Assembly (NCBI RefSeq): GCF_026725475.1
Contig: NZ_CP109966.1
Span: 434,001-498,000, forward strand
Length of the DNA stretch: 64,000 nt
From: Catenovulum adriaticum
GTDB taxonomy: Bacteria > Pseudomonadota > Gammaproteobacteria > Enterobacterales > Alteromonadaceae
Reading direction: 5' to 3'
Position numbers and translations under genes: made by a program. The notes below the pieces were generated by a model, which searched no databases, was not told the origin of the DNA, and saw only the letters and a program-made list of their open reading frames with translations. Numbering within the stretch: position 1 is the first letter of the stretch; every line of letters starts with the position of its first letter. This document shows, one piece after another, positions 43,833-53,067 of this stretch.

Positions 43833-46625
43833 ATGCTAATAAAAACAAAGAGTATAAAAAAATACAGCGTATTACTGTCGGCTTTAATGCTTAGCGCTTG
43901 CACAGAAAGTAAACCAACCGTTCCGCAAGTAATCGAAAGTACAGCTCAAATGGCCCCCGTTGAGCTAACCATTGGCGAAGGATTTAATGAGCCACTGGGT
44001 TATTATGAATCACAACCACGCTTTTCATGGAAAATTGCTAAAAATAGCGATTTAAATACCCAAACGGCTTACCAAATTCAGGTAGCAGAGCAAGCTGAAT
44101 TTTTTGAGAACAATGAGCTACTTTGGGATAGTGACAAAGTCTTATCTGACGATACATCTTGGATACAATATCAAGGCACGCCATTGTCTTCACGTCAAAA
44201 AGTGTATTGGCGCGTACGCAATTGGGGCAAAAACGATCTCATCTCTGATTGGAGTGAACCGAAAGCATTTGAACTGGGCTTGCTCAACAACAATGACTGG
44301 CAAGCACAATGGATTGGCCATCCCGACACACAACTTGATAAAACACCTTCACAAGCACTGTTAGCAACTCCCCAGTACTTTCGCAAAACTTTCAGTGTAA
44401 AAAAAGACATTATAAAAGCACGGCTTTATATCAGTGCAAAAGGCTTGTTTAAACCTTTTATTAATAATGCAGCGGTTTCCAATGAAGATGTAATGACACC
44501 CGGCTGGACGCCTTATGCACAACGTATAGAATCACTCACTTATGATTTAACAAATCATATTAAACCAGGTGAAAACGTAATTGCTGCAAGCCTGGCTGGC
44601 GGTTGGTATGCTGGCCGAGCTTTTGATCAGCATGAACAAGATCATAGAAAGCCTGCACGTTTATTGGCTCAACTAGAAGTGACTTATGCCGATGGCAATA
44701 CTCAAATTATTCCGTCTGATACAAGCTGGTCTGTTACCCAAAATGGACCTATACGTTTTGCCAGCATTTACGATGGCGAGCGTTATCAACAATCGATGGA
44801 AATGCCAGGCTGGACAACAACCAACTTTGAAGATAAAAGCTGGAAAACCGCTATTGCTGAACCGCTGGAGCAAAATGTTAAAATAGTGCCTAAACGTCAT
44901 GCACCTATCCGCATCACCGAGCAATTACCAGTAAAAGAAATTGTCGGTGTTAAAGGCGATGTAGCTATTTTTGATTTTGGTCAAAATATGGTGGGCGTGC
45001 CTAAAATTAAAATTCCTGTTATTGCTGGCAAAAAAGTTAAAATTAGATTTGCTGAAGCCTTACACAAAGGCGAATTTTATACCGATAATTACCGTAGTGC
45101 TGAATCGACCGATTATTACCTACCCAATAAAACAGGTGAAATTGAATATCAACCTACCTACACCTATCACGGTTACCGCTACATAGAAATTTCAGGTTTT
45201 GACGAAAATAAACAACCTGAAAAATCTTGGGCAACCGCCATGGTTCAACATTCAGATATGGCATTACATGCCAGTTTTGAAAGCTCACATGATAAATTAA
45301 ATAAACTATCAAGCAATATTGTTTGGGGGATGAGAAGTAACTTTTATGATATCCCACTGGATTGCCCACAAAGAGACGAACGATTAGGTTGGACAGGTGA
45401 TGCCCAAGTCTTCGCCACCCCATCAATGTACATGGGCGATGTATACGCTTTTTGGTCTGCATGGTTACAAAGTGTGCGTGAAGAGCAAAATAGTGAAGGA
45501 AAAGTCCCATTATATATTCCTTTTATTGACTGGAAAATTAAATGGACTTCTTCGGGCTGGGGCGATGTTGCGACTATAATCCCTTGGGAGCTTTACACTA
45601 TTACAGGTGATAAAACGATTCTTGCCGATAACTACGACATGATGCAAGGTTGGGTTAACTATCACCAGAAAAAGAGCGATAAGTTCATTTCAAACATGAT
45701 GACTTTTGGCGACTGGCTACAGCCTTATCCAACCAATTTAAAGGACGGTGACAACGGTAACCGTGGTAATACCGACTTTAACTTAATTGGTACCGCTTAT
45801 TTTGCGCACTCAGTAGAGTTAACAAAACAAGCAGCGCAGGTATTAAATAAGCCGCAAGATCACAAAGAATTGAGCCTTTTGCACGACAAAATCAAACAAG
45901 CTTTTAATCAACATTTTTTTGATGAACAGCTTAACCTAAAACAAGGCGTAGAAACACAAACCACTTACTTGCTTGGCTTAGCTTATAACTTATTTCCACA
46001 AAATAAACGTGATTTAGCAGTTGATAAGTTACTTGCCCTAATTGAAGAAGCAGATTCGCATTTACGCACTGGCTTTTTAGGCACACCATTGTTAACACAG
46101 GTTCTACAAGATGTCGGTCGAAGCGATGTGATTTATGACTTGTTATTTAAAGAAACGTATCCTTCATGGTTTTACTCTATCAACAATGGAGCCACCACGA
46201 CATGGGAGCGCTGGAATTCTTATTCAATTGAAGACGGCTTTAACCCACAAGGCATGAACTCGTTAAACCATTATGCTTATGGCACCATCTCTCGTTGGTT
46301 TTACGAAGGTATCCTAGGGATAAAACCCGCTAAGCCCGGTTTTAAAGAAATTAATATAGAACCTCAATTTGGCGATCAATTAACCCAAGCAAATGGCAGT
46401 TATACAACGCCACAAGGTGAAGTATCAGTTAGTTGGAATACCAAAGGTAATCAACTGGTGATGGATGTAGTTGTACCCAAAAACACGGTTGCCAATATTA
46501 TTTTACCAACAGTTGATGTTACTAAACTATCTGTAAATGGCGATATTTCAACAGATATGAATTTAAGTAATATACAGCCTGGTGAGTACCATATTAGAGG
46601 CAATATTAAAGGGAATTTAAAATAA
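43833..46625 (+). CDS. GH78 alpha-L-rhamnosidase, lipoprotein (paralogue 3)
   Basis: The 930-residue lipoprotein (signal ends LMLSAC) repeats the GH78 architecture, with DCPQRDERLGWTGD (acid Glu near 516) and TTWERWNSYS (base near 792). GGAG lies 6-7 bases before the ATG. It is separated from the GH106 gene by 313 bases and has its own likely promoter, so it can be expressed apart from the first two. It carries the shorter version of the loop where paralogue 1 has its Lys-rich insert. The three copies suggest local duplication followed by divergence. Confidence 0.93.
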   Translation: MLIKTKSIKKYSVLLSALMLSACTESKPTVPQVIESTAQMAPVELTIGEGFNEPLGYYESQPRFSWKIAKNSDLNTQTAYQIQVAEQAEFFENNELLWDSDKVLSDDTSWIQYQGTPLSSRQKVYWRVRNWGKNDLISDWSEPKAFELGLLNNNDWQAQWIGHPDTQLDKTPSQALLATPQYFRKTFSVKKDIIKARLYISAKGLFKPFINNAAVSNEDVMTPGWTPYAQRIESLTYDLTNHIKPGENVIAASLAGGWYAGRAFDQHEQDHRKPARLLAQLEVTYADGNTQIIPSDTSWSVTQNGPIRFASIYDGERYQQSMEMPGWTTTNFEDKSWKTAIAEPLEQNVKIVPKRHAPIRITEQLPVKEIVGVKGDVAIFDFGQNMVGVPKIKIPVIAGKKVKIRFAEALHKGEFYTDNYRSAESTDYYLPNKTGEIEYQPTYTYHGYRYIEISGFDENKQPEKSWATAMVQHSDMALHASFESSHDKLNKLSSNIVWGMRSNFYDIPLDCPQRDERLGWTGDAQVFATPSMYMGDVYAFWSAWLQSVREEQNSEGKVPLYIPFIDWKIKWTSSGWGDVATIIPWELYTITGDKTILADNYDMMQGWVNYHQKKSDKFISNMMTFGDWLQPYPTNLKDGDNGNRGNTDFNLIGTAYFAHSVELTKQAAQVLNKPQDHKELSLLHDKIKQAFNQHFFDEQLNLKQGVETQTTYLLGLAYNLFPQNKRDLAVDKLLALIEEADSHLRTGFLGTPLLTQVLQDVGRSDVIYDLLFKETYPSWFYSINNGATTTWERWNSYSIEDGFNPQGMNSLNHYAYGTISRWFYEGILGIKPAKPGFKEINIEPQFGDQLTQANGSYTTPQGEVSVSWNTKGNQLVMDVVVPKNTVANIILPTVDVTKLSVNGDISTDMNLSNIQPGEYHIRGNIKGNLK

Positions 46626-46649
46626 AAGGCAATTTAAAATAATAAACCT

Positions 46650-46682
46650 ACAGGCGCGATTTAATACCCTCATCGCGCCTGT
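46650..46682. terminator. bidirectional hairpin between convergent genes
   Basis: ACAGGCGCGAT and ATCGCGCCTGT form a perfect 11-bp GC-rich stem with an 11-base loop, between the convergent GH78 gene and DUF1080 gene. No long T run follows on either side. Confidence 0.55.
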
Positions 46683-46786
46683 CACTATTGCCATAAATTT
46701 AAGCTTATTATCCGCCACGCAATTTAAATTAAAAATACGGCCTAAAAATTAGAGTGACAAAAAATATCGTATACCATTTATAACTC

Positions 46787-47680
46787 TTATTTAACTTCTA
46801 TCCGGCGTATTTTAGCCTCAATTTCTGGCGGAAATTTACTGGTATAACGAATTTGCATGTCTCGATAGTAAATTTCAGCCGCTTCTGATTGAAATTGAAT
46901 CTGTCCTGATGTCAAAGGCTCGCCTGTTTTTGTTTGTAAGTTTTCCACAAACATCACCACTTCGCCGTTCACCATATGGACAGCTTCATCTCCCACGGCA
47001 TAAAGCTCAACAGTGTTCCAGTTACCAAAAGGTGCGTCGTTTTCAATATACGCGTTGGTGTATCTTGCACCAGTAATAATATTTTCACTATTAGGGTCAT
47101 AATAGTATAAACCGCTGTCGCGTTTATCTGGCTTGTTTTCTTGTTCAACTCGATAACCACGATATTGACCTCTAGGGCCTTTTAACCCAAGATAATCGCC
47201 AATATCAGTTTCTTGAATTTGATATTCAAGGCACGCTTTCCATGTTTTCCAAAATACACCATGCTCACCGGTACAATGATATAAAAGGCCACTATCACGC
47301 TTAGCGGTTAATCTGGGTTCCCAGCGCTGCATCCCCCATTTAAACTGAAATTTAAGATGATAATTACCGTAATTTTTACGTGTATTGATACCTGCGTATA
47401 CTTGGCCCGAAACTTTGATAACGAGCTGACCATCTTCTTCAATTACATTAAATATGTTAAGCGGATCGTTATTAAGTCCAAGTGGCGTGCCTTTGGTCAC
47501 ATCATTACTTTGGTAAGTCCCTGTGGGTAGCCCTTTAACCGTTGAATGTGGCACACCACCCCAAAATTCAAATTGTGAAAGATTTTTATCTATCAAGTTA
47601 TGCCATTCTGAGCGCTCATTTGCACAAACTGGTAATGCAACTAAGCAAGCCAGCAAATACGAAGCGGTTTTAGTAATCAT
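46787..47680 (-). CDS. secreted DUF1080 (3-keto-disaccharide hydrolase-like) protein
   Basis: The 297-residue protein has a signal peptide (ends VCANE) and a single LamG/concanavalin-like DUF1080 domain with YHLKFQFKWG, RDSGLLYHCTGEHG, CLEYQIQETDIGD and the C-terminal GQIQFQSEAAEIYYRDMQIR. Some DUF1080 members cleave 3-keto-glycosides made by a sugar 3-dehydrogenase; others bind sugars. No 3-dehydrogenase is in this cluster, although a dehydrogenase-like pair lies at 13.5-16.4 kb. Role in rhamnan or ulvan breakdown is plausible but unproved. An AAGGA site precedes the ATG by 9 bases. Confidence 0.78.
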   Translation of the reverse strand: MITKTASYLLACLVALPVCANERSEWHNLIDKNLSQFEFWGGVPHSTVKGLPTGTYQSNDVTKGTPLGLNNDPLNIFNVIEEDGQLVIKVSGQVYAGINTRKNYGNYHLKFQFKWGMQRWEPRLTAKRDSGLLYHCTGEHGVFWKTWKACLEYQIQETDIGDYLGLKGPRGQYRGYRVEQENKPDKRDSGLYYYDPNSENIITGARYTNAYIENDAPFGNWNTVELYAVGDEAVHMVNGEVVMFVENLQTKTGEPLTSGQIQFQSEAAEIYYRDMQIRYTSKFPPEIEAKIRRIEVK

Positions 47681-47835
47681 AGTTAATATCCTTTATGAAG
47701 TAGTTCAAATAATAACAATTTCAACCACTCAGCAAATGACCAGCTATACCCTAGCTTAAGACCGCTTGTTCTTTTTGGTGACTGATAATGAAAACAAGGT
47801 GTCGCAAACAAATCACGACAATCCCTGTCCGACTT

Positions 47836-49365
47836 TTAACCACCTGGCCTATATTCTGTTTGCGCAATTTTGACTTCAGGTAACCATTCAGACAATTTTT
47901 CGATAACCTCTGCATACTGAGGTTGGCCAATTAGGTTGTTGTATTCGTGCGGATCTGTTGTTTGGTTATATAATTCCTGACTGCCATCTTTGTATTGGAT
48001 AAAATTCCAGTTTTCAAAAATAATGGCATTATTATCTTGCTGATAAGTTAACACTGCAGGGCGTTGCCAATCTGCTTTGGCATTATCCATTAGCGGCGTT
48101 AAGCTAACGCCGTCTAGATCTGGTTTTGCTGGCAAGTTTGCCAACTCAAGTAATGTAGGATAAACATTCAATAAAGTGACTGGTTTATTAATCATAGCGG
48201 CTTGTTTGCCCGGCGCTTTAATAATAAATGGCGTATGTGAACCTTGTTTCCATAACGTAAATTTTTCCCATCGGTTTTTATGACCTAATTGAAAACCGTG
48301 GTCGCCCCATAAAACCAAAATAGTATTGTCAGCGTATTCACTATTATCCCAAGCTTGCAAAATATGACCTATCATAGCATCAGCAAAACTCGTACTGGCT
48401 AAATAACCTTGTACCGCTCGCTTCCATTCATCCGGTCTGTCCATTACCAATTTCGCAAATCCACTCGACCAGTTGTTTTGTGCAATTGCTGGTATGTCTT
48501 GCATATCCTCGGCCGGTACGGCTGGCAATTTAATGGATTCAAGTGGATACATGTCAAAATATTTTTGCGGGGCTAGCTGCGGTGAATGCGGACGGAAAAT
48601 ACCACAAGCCAAGAAAAACGGTTTGTTATGCGATTGCCTTAGATAATTGGCACAATAATTAGCGGTTTTATAATCACCCGTTTCTTCATCGGTTTGTTTT
48701 ATCGGTCCCCAAATACCGTGTTTTCGAATATATGGAATAATAGGTAAACCTTGATACGCTTCGATGCCACCATGCCATTTAGCCCATCCCTCATGGTTTA
48801 AATATTCTTTATCACCACCTGTGCCGGTTGGCCCAGCAAATTGAGACTGCCAAGAAATCGGATCTGACATGGGTGCGGGGTTGTTTTTCTGTCCTCTCGG
48901 GTGATGAAATATTTTACCGGCGGCACTGGTTTTATAACCTTGCTTAGCAAAATATTGTGGAATAGTGACGCGTTTGTCACCACCTTTTACATCACGAAAA
49001 TTAGTTTCATTTAAATAAGCGCCCGTTGTTTCAGGCCGTTGCCCAGTCATCACGGCAACACGTGATGGATTACAAGCAGGCACGACTGAATAAGCATTGG
49101 TGAAAGTAGAACTTTGAGCCGCAAGTTTATCTAAATTAGGTGTTTTAGCCGGACCGCCTAAATAACCAGCCCAGTTGTTCAAGTCATCCACCGCAATCAT
49201 AATGACATTGTAAGGCTGATTTTGTGTATTTTGTTCAACCATTATAGGTTTGTTTACTTGTGTAGATGTAGTTGCATTATCTTCACCACAGCTGATTAGC
49301 GTTAAGCTGACCGGCAACAAGCTGCTAAATAGTATGTGTTTAATTTTCATTTTACGCTTATCCAT
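47836..49365 (-). CDS. lipoprotein sulfatase, iduronate-2-sulfatase-like
   Basis: From the ATG at 49365 the protein has 509 residues; an ATG at 49350 is an equal candidate, and both open a lipoprotein signal ending TLISC. The fold has VDDLNNWAGYLGGP, active motif CNPSR (Cys98 from 49365), AAGKIFHHPRG and WGDHGFQLGHKNRWEK, the pattern of iduronate-2-sulfatase-like enzymes. It should remove sulfate from rhamnose or uronate residues. A close relative is encoded at 56614-58056. It follows the sulfamidase-like gene by 27 bases on the minus strand, so the two are co-transcribed. Confidence 0.92.
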   Translation of the reverse strand: MDKRKMKIKHILFSSLLPVSLTLISCGEDNATTSTQVNKPIMVEQNTQNQPYNVIMIAVDDLNNWAGYLGGPAKTPNLDKLAAQSSTFTNAYSVVPACNPSRVAVMTGQRPETTGAYLNETNFRDVKGGDKRVTIPQYFAKQGYKTSAAGKIFHHPRGQKNNPAPMSDPISWQSQFAGPTGTGGDKEYLNHEGWAKWHGGIEAYQGLPIIPYIRKHGIWGPIKQTDEETGDYKTANYCANYLRQSHNKPFFLACGIFRPHSPQLAPQKYFDMYPLESIKLPAVPAEDMQDIPAIAQNNWSSGFAKLVMDRPDEWKRAVQGYLASTSFADAMIGHILQAWDNSEYADNTILVLWGDHGFQLGHKNRWEKFTLWKQGSHTPFIIKAPGKQAAMINKPVTLLNVYPTLLELANLPAKPDLDGVSLTPLMDNAKADWQRPAVLTYQQDNNAIIFENWNFIQYKDGSQELYNQTTDPHEYNNLIGQPQYAEVIEKLSEWLPEVKIAQTEYRPGG

Positions 49366-49392
49366 TTTGTGTTTATTAGCCAAGTGGCTAGT

Positions 49393-50853
49393 TTATTGGT
49401 ATTGCCACTTATAAACCCAGGGGTCGTTAGTTTCAGATTGATAGGCTTGTAACTGCATCATTAAACGGTGTTTAATGGTTTGATAATCAGGATGGTCTGC
49501 TAAATTAACGTGTTCGCCATAGTTTTTTGAATCTTCACGCATGTCATATAGTTCAAATTCAGGTCTGAACAAATAATCTTTAAAGCTGCGCTGACCAAAC
49601 TTCATTAATTTTCGCTCGATTGCACCTTGCCATGTGCTCGATATTTGTAGATCAGACGCAAACGGATACTGCAAACCATGTGCTATATTCCAAATTAATT
49701 TAAAATCTCGGGTACGCACAACACGCATTGGATAATACATAGTGATCTCGTGAAAAGTGTGTGATGCATAAATGACATCGCGTTGGTGATCTTTTTCCGG
49801 TTCACTCAAGACTGATTTAAAAGACTTTCCGTTAAAATCAGTGGTTTGATAAGGCACTTGGGCTAAATCTAAAATAGTCGGTGTAATATCAACCCAACTC
49901 ACCATAGCTTGTGTTTTTTGGTCGGCTTGAGCTTTATCGGTTTTGTGGGGTTTAATGACTAAAGGCAAACGAATGCCCGGTTCATAGACAGTTGTTTTTG
50001 CACCAGGCATGGCGGTGCCATTATCAGACAAATAAATAATCACTGTATTTTCATACTGCCCAGCCGCTTTTAACAATCTTACGAGCTCGCCCATAGTGTC
50101 ATCAACACGTCCAACCGATTGATAATATTCGGCAAGTTCGCGTCGTGTTTCAGGGATATCAGGTAAATAATCTGGTACTTCTACCTCATCAGGATGATAA
50201 TCTAAACGTTTCAAAGCTAGACCTTGGTTATCACTTTTATTACCAAATGTATTGTCACCTAAACTATTCTGCTCATGCGCTCTGTGTGGATCATTTGTTG
50301 CTAAATACAAAAAAAATGGTTTTGGAGACTTTTCGGAAAAGAGTGGCTCTGCTGCTTTTGCCATCCCTATGGTATTGCGTGAACCATCAGCATTTTGCTC
50401 TGATACTTTTAGGTATCGATCAAATTTATAAGTAGCACGTGGACCGATATGAAATTTGCCCACTTGAGCTGTACGATAGCCAGCGTCGGCTAAGCGCACC
50501 GGCAAAGATTTAATATGCTCGAAAGTTGAAAAATGATGGTATGAGTGCTCATGTCCGTATTGGCCATTGGCATGGTTTTGTAAACCCGTCAATAATACCG
50601 AACGGCTAGCACTGCAACTAGCCGAAGTGCCATATGCGTGATTAAATAAAACACCTTCATTAGCAAGTTGATCTAAATGTGGAGTGCGAATAGCCTTGTT
50701 GCCATATGCACCAAAAGCTTCGCGGCCATGATCGTCTGCAACCATTAAAACAATATTGGGTTGTTTTGCTATCGCTGTGGCTGAAAGCAAAAAAGCAACA
50801 CACATAAGCAGTGCAGCTTTCAATCTGCCCATTGTTATCTTTTTCTTCAACAT
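49393..50853 (-). CDS. secreted sulfatase, heparan N-sulfatase-like
   Basis: The 486-residue protein has a signal peptide (ends ATAIA) and the fold of the sulfamidase-like group: MVADDHGREAFGAYG, SCSASRSVLLTG and NGQYGHEHSYHHF. The formylglycine motif is CSASR (Cys80), with Ala in place of the usual Pro; this variant is tolerated in the family pattern C-x-[PA]-x-R. In algal-polymer loci such enzymes act on sulfated rhamnose or uronate and not on true N-sulfate. A strong AAGGA site precedes the ATG. It leads a two-sulfatase operon divergent from the SSS/GH27 genes. Confidence 0.92.
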   Translation of the reverse strand: MLKKKITMGRLKAALLMCVAFLLSATAIAKQPNIVLMVADDHGREAFGAYGNKAIRTPHLDQLANEGVLFNHAYGTSASCSASRSVLLTGLQNHANGQYGHEHSYHHFSTFEHIKSLPVRLADAGYRTAQVGKFHIGPRATYKFDRYLKVSEQNADGSRNTIGMAKAAEPLFSEKSPKPFFLYLATNDPHRAHEQNSLGDNTFGNKSDNQGLALKRLDYHPDEVEVPDYLPDIPETRRELAEYYQSVGRVDDTMGELVRLLKAAGQYENTVIIYLSDNGTAMPGAKTTVYEPGIRLPLVIKPHKTDKAQADQKTQAMVSWVDITPTILDLAQVPYQTTDFNGKSFKSVLSEPEKDHQRDVIYASHTFHEITMYYPMRVVRTRDFKLIWNIAHGLQYPFASDLQISSTWQGAIERKLMKFGQRSFKDYLFRPEFELYDMREDSKNYGEHVNLADHPDYQTIKHRLMMQLQAYQSETNDPWVYKWQYQ

Positions 50854-51280
50854 CCTCGTTCCTTACAAAACTGATAGTTATATTTTCAATTTTGTAACAT
50901 TATTATCAAAGGCGTAAGGATAATTTGCGTCTCAATTATGACCATTAGTTTTGACCGATGGTCATTAAACATCTTGAACAAGTAATACAAGTCGAAAAGC
51001 TCCACTTAAAAAACCATAACACCCTGTTTTAAAAACATTTTATAAAATTATATTTAAAATAATGGCAACATCAATGCCAATTTCAATTTGAAATATCTGA
51101 AAATATTCTGATATTTAGACCTGACACAATTTGTAAATATTTTGTCAAATTCGGGAAGGCTAGTCGCTGATGGCCTACGGATATTGTAATATAATACAAC
51201 ATCAAAAATGTTAATGGCTAATTTACACTCTCTACCAATTAGCCATTAATTAAACTAAACAAATATAAACAGGTGAATTT
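50854..51280. promoter_or_regulatory. divergent control region, sulfatase pair versus SSS/GH27 genes
   Basis: About 427 bases without a gene. Two inverted repeats stand out: TGACCAT/ATGGTCA (50939-50964) and a perfect 13-bp TTAATGGCTAATT/AATTAGCCATTAA with a 13-base spacer (51211-51249). The second ends 31 bases before the symporter start and could be an operator or a hairpin in the leader RNA. No regulator gene is adjacent. Confidence 0.45.
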
Positions 51281-53050
51281 GTGACTGAAAGTATTGCACT
51301 ACAACCTATAGATTGGCTTTCGTTTATTGGCTATTTCGCTCTACTGAGTTTAGTAGGATACCTAGCCGGACGACGCAAAAAAGAACAGCCAGAAGAAAAC
51401 GCCGAAGATTACTTTTTAGCAGGCCGCAGCCTACCTTGGTATGTGGTTGGTGCTTCATACATCGCTGCCAATATCAGTACCGAACATTTTATTGGCTTAG
51501 TTGGGGCTGCATTTATATATGGCATTTCAGTAGCCACAGGCGAATGGAGTACCGTCATAGCCTTTACTTTTATGATATGGATTTTTATCCCTTTTCTCTT
51601 TTCTGCCAAAGTTTTTACCGCACCAGAATTCTTAGAGAGACGATTTAATACAGGTATGCGGATATTTTTTGCGATAGTGACAGTTATCGCTAATATCTTC
51701 GCCTTTTTAGCACCTGTTATATATGGTGGTGGGTTGGCACTTGACGCCATTTTAGATTTTAACTCAGTGATGGGTTGGCAAGCTGATTCACCCAATGGGT
51801 TATATTTATCTATCGCCTTGATAGGTTTTGCCGCGGGTATATGGGCTATTTGGGGTGGCTTAAAATCTGTCGCCTGGATGGATTTACTCACCATTATTGT
51901 GATGGTCATTGGTGGCCTTTCAGTCACATTATATGGTTTATCTGCATTAGGCCATGGCGATATTTTTGCAGGCTTCACGACCATGGTTGAACGTAATACC
52001 GCTGAAACGGGCATTTGGCAGCAAGCTGTTGCACATATGAGTCAAGAAGCCGTAGGCACAGATGATTATCAACGTTTGTCAGTTGTTCAGCCTTTATCCC
52101 ATCAATTAGTGCCGTGGTCACATTGGGTACTCAGCTTCTTCTATATTGGTTTGTGGTACACCGTCATCAACCAATTTCTAATTCAACGTGTATTTGCTGC
52201 AAAAAATATTTATCACGCGCGTATGGGTATTACATTTGCTGCTTATCTAAAGTTGTTATTACCATTTATTGTCGTCATACCTGGGCTTATTTATTTCGCA
52301 ATGCGCCCTGATATTATTTTGGCTGGTGACAGTATTAACGATGTACGTCAAGCTGCCGATCAAACTTACATCACGCTCATTGTTGATGTTATTCCATATG
52401 GTTTACAAGGTTTATTGATGGCTGCATTATTTGGTGCTATTCAATCGACTGTAAGTGCTGTCTTAACCTCGACCTCTGCGGTTATAACAATGGATTTCTA
52501 CAAACGTTTTATGAATCAAGAAGCAAAAGAGCACGACTTAGTAACATTGGGTCGTATTATTACATTTGTTATTTTAATTGGTTCAATTGGTTTAGGTATC
52601 TGGATAAGTACACAAAAAGTTAGTTTATTTGCTTATATTCAAGAGCTATTCACCTTCTTTGCTCCGCCATTTTCGGCAGTATTTTTACTCGGTACTTTTT
52701 GGAAACGTCTTGGTGGTCAAGCAGCACTAATTACCGTTTCTGTCGGTTTTGTTTTTGGTATTGCGGTTAAATTATTAGTGAATACGGGCAATGCGCCCGA
52801 TATTTTAGCACCCTATGCCAACCAGGGCATTTTGAACTGGATGCTATGTATGTTGCTGTGTGCAGGCCTTGCGTATATAACACCTAAAGCACGCCCGGAA
52901 CAAGTCACAGACGATCTGACCTTTAACTTTAATAGCATGAACTTTAACGAAGGGTTAGGCGAAAAATGGTATCAGCACGTTGGATTATGGTCAGGTTTGT
53001 CAATCGTCTTAATGGTGGGTTTCATCATTTTATTTTCCGTTATTTTATAA
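51281..53050 (+). CDS. sodium:solute symporter (SSS/SGLT family)
   Basis: The 589-residue inner-membrane protein begins at a GTG with AGGTG upstream. It has about 14 helices and SGLT-type segments: the EDYFLAGRSLPWYVVGASYIAANIS loop, TAPEFLERRFN, and PYGLQGLLMAALFGAIQSTVSAV. It imports a sugar or glycoside with sodium. It is 17 bases upstream of a cytoplasmic GH27 enzyme, so it most likely supplies that enzyme. It is longer than, and clearly distinct from, the SSS protein at 4945-6510. Confidence 0.9.
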   Translation: MTESIALQPIDWLSFIGYFALLSLVGYLAGRRKKEQPEENAEDYFLAGRSLPWYVVGASYIAANISTEHFIGLVGAAFIYGISVATGEWSTVIAFTFMIWIFIPFLFSAKVFTAPEFLERRFNTGMRIFFAIVTVIANIFAFLAPVIYGGGLALDAILDFNSVMGWQADSPNGLYLSIALIGFAAGIWAIWGGLKSVAWMDLLTIIVMVIGGLSVTLYGLSALGHGDIFAGFTTMVERNTAETGIWQQAVAHMSQEAVGTDDYQRLSVVQPLSHQLVPWSHWVLSFFYIGLWYTVINQFLIQRVFAAKNIYHARMGITFAAYLKLLLPFIVVIPGLIYFAMRPDIILAGDSINDVRQAADQTYITLIVDVIPYGLQGLLMAALFGAIQSTVSAVLTSTSAVITMDFYKRFMNQEAKEHDLVTLGRIITFVILIGSIGLGIWISTQKVSLFAYIQELFTFFAPPFSAVFLLGTFWKRLGGQAALITVSVGFVFGIAVKLLVNTGNAPDILAPYANQGILNWMLCMLLCAGLAYITPKARPEQVTDDLTFNFNSMNFNEGLGEKWYQHVGLWSGLSIVLMVGFIILFSVIL

Positions 53051-53067
53051 ATTGAGAGAAAACAATT

